A DNA stretch of 64,000 bases from Gemmatimonas groenlandica (GTDB taxonomy: Bacteria > Gemmatimonadota > Gemmatimonadetes > Gemmatimonadales > Gemmatimonadaceae), in NCBI RefSeq assembly GCF_013004105.1, contig NZ_CP053085.1, positions 868,001-932,000 of the forward strand. The letters are read 5' to 3'. The translations under genes were made by a program, and so were the position numbers. The notes under the pieces were generated by a model. It was given only the letters and a program-made list of their open reading frames with translations. It made no database searches and was not told the DNA's origin. This document shows positions 59,699 to 64,000 of this stretch, piece by piece (within the stretch, counting starts at the first letter, position 1; each line of letters begins with the position of its first letter).

Positions 59699-61273
59699 AT
59701 GCGTACCCAATTCCTGATTGTGTCGACCGGCCTCCTGCTGCTGGTCGCGGCGGCCTCCGCCATCTGGCCCCCGGCCTGGCTGTCGCTGTTCATCATTCTG
59801 CCACTGATCGGTCGCGGCGTGGCCGACATGCAGCAAACCAAGCAGGCCATCAAGCGGAACTTCCCGCTCATTGGGCACGCGCGTTATCTGCTGGAGATGA
59901 TCCGGCCCGAGATCAATCAGTATTTCATCGAGTCGAACAGCGACGGCAAGCCATACAGCCGCAACGATCGCTCGCTCATCTATCAGCGTGCGAAGGGTGA
60001 GCTGGATACCCTGCCATTCGGTACGCAGAAGGATGTGTACGCTACCGGCTACGAATGGATCAACCATTCGCTCGCGCCCGCGCACCCGGATGCGGCGTTT
60101 GCGCGTGTGACGGTGGGTGGGCCCGATTGCACGCAGCCCTACTCGGCGTCGGTGTTCAACGTGTCGGGGATGAGCTACGGCTCACTGAGCAAAAATGCGG
60201 TGCTCGCACTCAACACCGGTGCGAAGATGGGCAACTTTGCGCACAACACCGGTGAGGGCGGACTCAGTCCGTATCACCTCGAGCCGGGCGGCGACATCAT
60301 CTGGCAGATCGGCACGGGCTACTTCAGCGCGCGCGACCGGCAGGGGCGATTCAGCGAGTCGGAGTTCGCCAAACGCGCCGCGTTGCCGAACGTGAAGATG
60401 ATCGAGATCAAGCTGTCGCAGGGCGCCAAGCCGGGGCACGGCGGCATCCTGCCGGCGTCAAAGCTCACCCAGGAAATCGTGGAGATTCGCGGGGTGGAGC
60501 CCGGTCACGACGTGATCTCGCCACCGGCCCACACGGCGTTCTCCACCCCCACGGAACTGCTCCAGTTCGTGAAGCGCTTGCGTGACGCCTCTGGCGGAAA
60601 GCCCGTTGGGTTCAAGCTGTGCGTTGGCAAGCGACACGAGTTCCTCGGCATCATCAAGGCCATGATGAGCACGGGCATCACGCCGGACTTTATCACGGTC
60701 GATGGCGGCGAGGGCGGGACGGGCGCGGCACCGCTGGAATTCTCGGATTCCGTGGGCACGCCGCTCAACGAAGGGCTGTCGTTCGTGCACAATGCGCTCG
60801 TCGCCAGCGAACTGCGAGACCGCATTCGCGTGATCGCGTCGGGCAAGGTGAACACCGGCTTCTCGATGGCCACCAAGATCGCCCTCGGCGCCGACATGTG
60901 TAACGCCGCCCGCGCCATGATGTTCGCCATCGGCTGCATTCAGGCACTGCGGTGTAACAGCAACCAGTGCCCGACCGGTGTGGCTACGCAGGATCCCGCG
61001 TTGGTGGGCGGGCTGCATGTGGGAGACAAGTCGCACCGCGTGGCCCGGTATCATCGCGAAACGGTGAAGAGCTTCTTCGAGGTGCTGGGCGCCGCGGGAC
61101 TGCAACGGCCGCAGGATCTCAAACCGTGGTTCATCATGAAGCGCGTCAGCGCCATGGAGATCCGCAGCTACGCCGACATCTACCCGCAGCTTATGCACGG
61201 GCAGCTGCTCATCGACCCGTCGACCACGGGCATGTCTCGTGCGTGGGAGAATGCGAGCGCTGCGCACTTCTAG
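59699..61273 (+). CDS. FMN-binding glutamate-synthase-like protein, membrane-anchored
   Basis: This 524-residue protein corresponds to the FMN/Fe-S synthase domain of glutamate synthase with no amidotransferase domain. Two N-terminal transmembrane helices (LIVSTGLLLLVAAAS, WLSLFIILPLIG) anchor it. The barrel holds VSGMSYGSLSKNAVLALNTGA, KPGHGGILPASKLTQ and ITVDGGEGGTGAAP, and the Fe-S cysteines lie in GCIQALRCNSNQCPTGVAT. Such stand-alone proteins may use free ammonia or another donor; the true reaction is unknown. Start lacks a ribosome site; GATACT is 7 nt upstream. Confidence 0.88.
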   Translation: MRTQFLIVSTGLLLLVAAASAIWPPAWLSLFIILPLIGRGVADMQQTKQAIKRNFPLIGHARYLLEMIRPEINQYFIESNSDGKPYSRNDRSLIYQRAKGELDTLPFGTQKDVYATGYEWINHSLAPAHPDAAFARVTVGGPDCTQPYSASVFNVSGMSYGSLSKNAVLALNTGAKMGNFAHNTGEGGLSPYHLEPGGDIIWQIGTGYFSARDRQGRFSESEFAKRAALPNVKMIEIKLSQGAKPGHGGILPASKLTQEIVEIRGVEPGHDVISPPAHTAFSTPTELLQFVKRLRDASGGKPVGFKLCVGKRHEFLGIIKAMMSTGITPDFITVDGGEGGTGAAPLEFSDSVGTPLNEGLSFVHNALVASELRDRIRVIASGKVNTGFSMATKIALGADMCNAARAMMFAIGCIQALRCNSNQCPTGVATQDPALVGGLHVGDKSHRVARYHRETVKSFFEVLGAAGLQRPQDLKPWFIMKRVSAMEIRSYADIYPQLMHGQLLIDPSTTGMSRAWENASAAHF

Positions 61274-61302
61274 GACGCTGCCAGAACACTTTATCGGGTG
61301 AC

Positions 61303-62499
61303 ATGTCTCACGCTTCAATGGGCGCGCGTCGTGGGCGGTTGTGGACGATCCTCGCCGTCGTGCTGCTCGGCGGCGCCGGGTGTGCACCGCAGCGGCCGGT
61401 AACCACGCCAGCGCCCCAGTCGTCACCGGCGGCGTCGGTACGACTGGCCGACACGGTGTGGTACATCTCCGCGCGGGCCCGTGAGGCTGGGCGGGACACG
61501 CGACGGTTCGCCGATTCGCTCGCGTACGGGCTCGCCATTCACACGTATCGTCGCGCCGCCGACGTGCTCGAAGACGGTCTGGACATCGCGGTTGCAGACT
61601 CCGTGATGCTGACGCGCAGCGAGTTTGTGCGCGGTATCCGGGACGCGACGGGCCGCGATGCGACCGACGACTTCGCCGTGTTGTTCGTGCACGGCTATGG
61701 CACGTCGCAGCGCGAGTGCTGGCGATACGCGGCGGAAGCGCGGATTCGCTCCCGCTCGCCGGTGCCCTGGGTGGCCTTCTGTTGGCCGTCGAACGGCGCC
61801 GGTTTCGAGCGGCCAACGCGAAATGCAATTCTCGATCGCGCCTACCGCAGCGACTCGGCGGTGGCCGTGGAAAGTCAGCCGGCCTTGGTACGCGCCACGG
61901 AGGTCATGCTCGACGCGCTCCCCGCGTCCCGACTCATGCTGGTCTCGCACTCGCTTGGCGCGCAGCTGCTGGTCGGTGCGCTCAGTGATTCCACGGCGCT
62001 GCGTGCGCGGCTCGCGCGTGAGGCCACGCGGGCGATCGTGTTCGCGGCGCCCGATCTTGATCGCGACCGCTTCGCAGATTCGGTGGTCGCGAACCTCCAG
62101 CCGCTCACCGAACGCCTGGTGCTGTACGTCTCGGGGCACGATCGCATGCTCGCGCTCTCGAGGGTTCGCAGCGGCACACCCCGCGCAGGAGAGCGCCGCG
62201 ACGGACCGTTGCGGCGTGGCGCTCTCGAGACGGTCGATGCCACCGAGGGCCTCTCGGCCGAGAATCGTTTTGCTGAGCTCTTCGGCACCCACCACGCGCT
62301 GCGCCGCGCGTCGGGCATTCTCTTTGACATGATCTACGTGGTCGGTGCGCGCCGTCCGCCCGAATGCCGCGAGGCGTTCGGAACGGGCACGTGGAGTGCC
62401 GAGGCCGGATGGGTGCTCACTCCGATCCGGCCAGACCGCGTGACGGTCGGCACGACCTGTGCTGCTGCGACGAGCATCGACCGCCGGGTCCCTCGATAA
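61303..62499 (+). CDS. DUF900-type alpha/beta hydrolase lipoprotein
   Basis: This 398-residue predicted lipoprotein (LLGGAGC) has the DUF900 hydrolase core: DDFAVLFVHGYGTSQRECWR (oxyanion strand), WVAFCWPSNG, and nucleophile LMLVSHSLGAQLL. The acid is probably Asp in LYVSGHDRML. It likely hydrolyses an ester or peptide bond in the envelope. An ATG at 61318 is an alternative start. It stands alone and converges with the GH94 gene. Confidence 0.83.
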   Translation: MSHASMGARRGRLWTILAVVLLGGAGCAPQRPVTTPAPQSSPAASVRLADTVWYISARAREAGRDTRRFADSLAYGLAIHTYRRAADVLEDGLDIAVADSVMLTRSEFVRGIRDATGRDATDDFAVLFVHGYGTSQRECWRYAAEARIRSRSPVPWVAFCWPSNGAGFERPTRNAILDRAYRSDSAVAVESQPALVRATEVMLDALPASRLMLVSHSLGAQLLVGALSDSTALRARLAREATRAIVFAAPDLDRDRFADSVVANLQPLTERLVLYVSGHDRMLALSRVRSGTPRAGERRDGPLRRGALETVDATEGLSAENRFAELFGTHHALRRASGILFDMIYVVGARRPPECREAFGTGTWSAEAGWVLTPIRPDRVTVGTTCAAATSIDRRVPR

Positions 62500-62529
62500 G
62501 TCGCTCCCCGGATGGTTCGCGGTCCGATG

Positions 62530-64000
62530 TCACCGTCGTGTCGCGACGTCGATGACTACGTGATGAACGGCGCCGTCATCGACCAACGGAATGGTATTGG
62601 TTCTGAATACGGTTCCATCGAGAGTGACGCGTGAACCACGCTGGCGCAGCAGCGCCGGGTTCCGCACGGTGATGTCATACGTCGTGCGACCGAAGCGGTA
62701 CTGGATCTGAAACTCCGGCCAGTCGTGCGGCACGCACGGCTCGATGCGCAGGGTATCACCGATCTTGGTGAATCCGAGAATATTCTCGATGCCGACGCGA
62801 TAGAGCCAGCTGGCCGATCCGGTGTACCACGTCCATCCTCCGCGGCCAAGTAGCATCGGCGCCGTATATACGTCGGCCGCCACCACGTACGGTTCCACCT
62901 TGTACTTCTCGACGCCTTCGGCCGTCGCGCCATGCGTGAGCGGATTGATCATCTGGAACAGTTCGTACGCGCGCTCACCGTCCCCATGCATGGCCGTGGC
63001 CAGTACGGCCCAGAGCGCGGCGTGCGTGTATTGCGCCCCGTTCTCGCGGACTCCCGGGACGTATCCGGCAATGTAGCCCGGATCGTGCGTTCCCTCGGTG
63101 AACGGCGGGGTGAGCAGCATGATCAACCGCGCATCGTCGAGTACGAGCTGCTCGTTGAGCGCTTCCATCGCCATGCGCTGGCGTGCCGTATTGCCCGCAC
63201 CGGAGATCACGCTCCAACTTTGTGCGATCGAGTCGATTCGGCACTCTGAGTTCGCCGACGAGCCCATCGGCGTACCGTCGTCATAGTACGCACGCCGATA
63301 CCAGCCGCCATCCCAGCCGTTCGCTTCGACGGCGAGCACGTAGGCATCTGCCTTCCGCCGCATGTCCTGCGCTTCGCCATGATCGCCGCGCGCTTCGCAG
63401 TGCGTCGCGAACGTGCGCAGTGTCGATACCAGAAACCACGCCAGCCACACACTCTCGCCCTTGCCGTCGGAACCCACGCGGCTCATGCCGTCGTTCCAGT
63501 CGCCGGTGCCGATCAACGGGAGCCCGTGCACGCCGATGGTGCAGGCCCGGCGAAGCGCCCGACGACAATGTTCGTACACGCTCCCGAAGTCTTCGGTTAC
63601 GGTGGGCAAATCATAGATCTCGTGCTCGTGCGGCAGCAATTCACGCATCGACAGGAACGGTACGTATTCATCGAACACGGTCGCGTCGCCGGTAACACGG
63701 ACATACTGATCGACCACGTACGGCAGCCAGACCAGGTCGTCGGAGAATCGTGTGCGCACCCCGCGCCCGCTGTGGGGATGCCACCAGTGTTGCACATCGC
63801 CTTCAAGGAATTGCCGCGACGCCGCACGCAGAATGTGCTCGCGCGCGACACCTGGCTCGGCGTACAGGAACGCCATCACGTCCTGCAGCTGGTCGCGGAA
63901 GCCGTACGCGCCGCTGCTCTGGTACAGCCCCATCCGCGCCCACATACGACACGACAGCGCTTGATAGAGCGACCACTTGTTGATCAGGATATCGAACGAC
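62530..64000 (-). CDS. GH94 domain of a cyclic beta-glucan synthase-like protein, N-terminus cut by window edge
   Basis: The frame enters from the right edge and stops at 62530 (490 codons seen). The visible part is the C-terminal (alpha/alpha)6 barrel of GH94: [48 protein letters not shown], catalytic Asp in GTGDWNDGM, then [19 protein letters not shown] and [17 protein letters not shown]. This matches the phosphorylase domain of NdvB/ChvB-type cyclic beta-1,2-glucan synthases, which are ~2800 residues long, or cellobiose-type phosphorylases of ~800; which one cannot be decided from this end. Confidence 0.88.
   Translation of the reverse strand, partial: SFDILINKWSLYQALSCRMWARMGLYQSSGAYGFRDQLQDVMAFLYAEPGVAREHILRAASRQFLEGDVQHWWHPHSGRGVRTRFSDDLVWLPYVVDQYVRVTGDATVFDEYVPFLSMRELLPHEHEIYDLPTVTEDFGSVYEHCRRALRRACTIGVHGLPLIGTGDWNDGMSRVGSDGKGESVWLAWFLVSTLRTFATHCEARGDHGEAQDMRRKADAYVLAVEANGWDGGWYRRAYYDDGTPMGSSANSECRIDSIAQSWSVISGAGNTARQRMAMEALNEQLVLDDARLIMLLTPPFTEGTHDPGYIAGYVPGVRENGAQYTHAALWAVLATAMHGDGERAYELFQMINPLTHGATAEGVEKYKVEPYVVAADVYTAPMLLGRGGWTWYTGSASWLYRVGIENILGFTKIGDTLRIEPCVPHDWPEFQIQYRFGRTTYDITVRNPALLRQRGSRVTLDGTVFRTNTIPLVDDGAVHHVVIDVATRR

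Noticed and set aside
60458-61828. 456-codon minus-strand frame
   Set aside because: Antisense to the FMN synthase-like and DUF900 genes; it is Arg/Ala/His-rich throughout.

Overview
The window is high-GC, densely packed chromosomal DNA from a diderm, aerobic bacterium. It encodes an OmpA protein, TonB receptors, an LpxL-type acyltransferase, an outer-membrane DUF5916 barrel, and a cytochrome bc complex whose cytochrome b is fused to a diheme cytochrome c. The gene repertoire fits Gemmatimonadota (Gemmatimonas-like) best: GMC/gluconate-dehydrogenase-subunit-3 pairs, many short lipoproteins, SARP-like regulators and M56/BlaI pairs. That placement is an inference from gene families; no rRNA is present to confirm it.

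Layout. 1-7.8 kb: a truncated TPR gene, a lipoprotein, the conserved tesA / YbbA-YbbP locus, an H-NOX-like protein that lacks the haem-binding residues, and EF-P with an unusual loop residue. 8.0-8.9 kb: seven tRNA genes (His, Trp, Glu, Glu, Asp, Leu, Thr). 9-19.8 kb: an MFS carrier, a three-gene overlapping run (5'-3' exonuclease, secreted beta-sandwich protein, M14 peptidase), a lipoprotein hydrolase, a sensor kinase, tRNA-Gly, a GH26 glycosidase and an FtsH homologue. 19.9-23 kb: respiration (cytochrome b562-like, Rieske, cytochrome b/c fusion). 23-31.8 kb: a possible clan-CD cysteine peptidase, a phosphoesterase, a TVP38-DUF547 fusion with a sodium/solute symporter, a large TonB receptor and a CDP-alcohol phosphatidyltransferase. 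31.8-34.2 kb: a small ORF and a BlaI/M56 signalling pair in which the M56 protein carries a TonB-plug-like tail. 34.2-34.8 kb: a 570-bp element made of one four-helix-bundle (23S-IVP/Avd-like) gene between 63-bp imperfect inverted repeats; this is the most unusual object in the window. 34.8-39.2 kb: a sugar-oxidation operon. 39.3-44.5 kb: DUF4403, a FabG-like reductase, MtgA/LpxL and OmpA. 44.7-51 kb: four genes overlapping stop-to-start (CDF transporter, flavin split-barrel protein, PPK2, giant hybrid kinase). 51-64 kb: a CsgG-like protein, a DUF5916 barrel, tRNA-Pro, small lipoproteins, a SARP-like regulator, DUF1269, an FMN glutamate-synthase-like enzyme, a DUF900 hydrolase and the truncated end of a GH94 glucan synthase-like gene.

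Expression signals fall into two classes. Many genes have a GGAGG-type ribosome site. Another set has no such site and instead a -10-like hexamer 6-7 nt before the start codon, four of them with a recognisable -35 element 16-18 nt further upstream, which predicts leaderless mRNAs. Overlapping stop/start codons (ATGA, GTGA, TGATG) are the rule inside operons.

All coordinates were read by eye from the sequence. Family assignments rest on recognised motifs and not on database searches.
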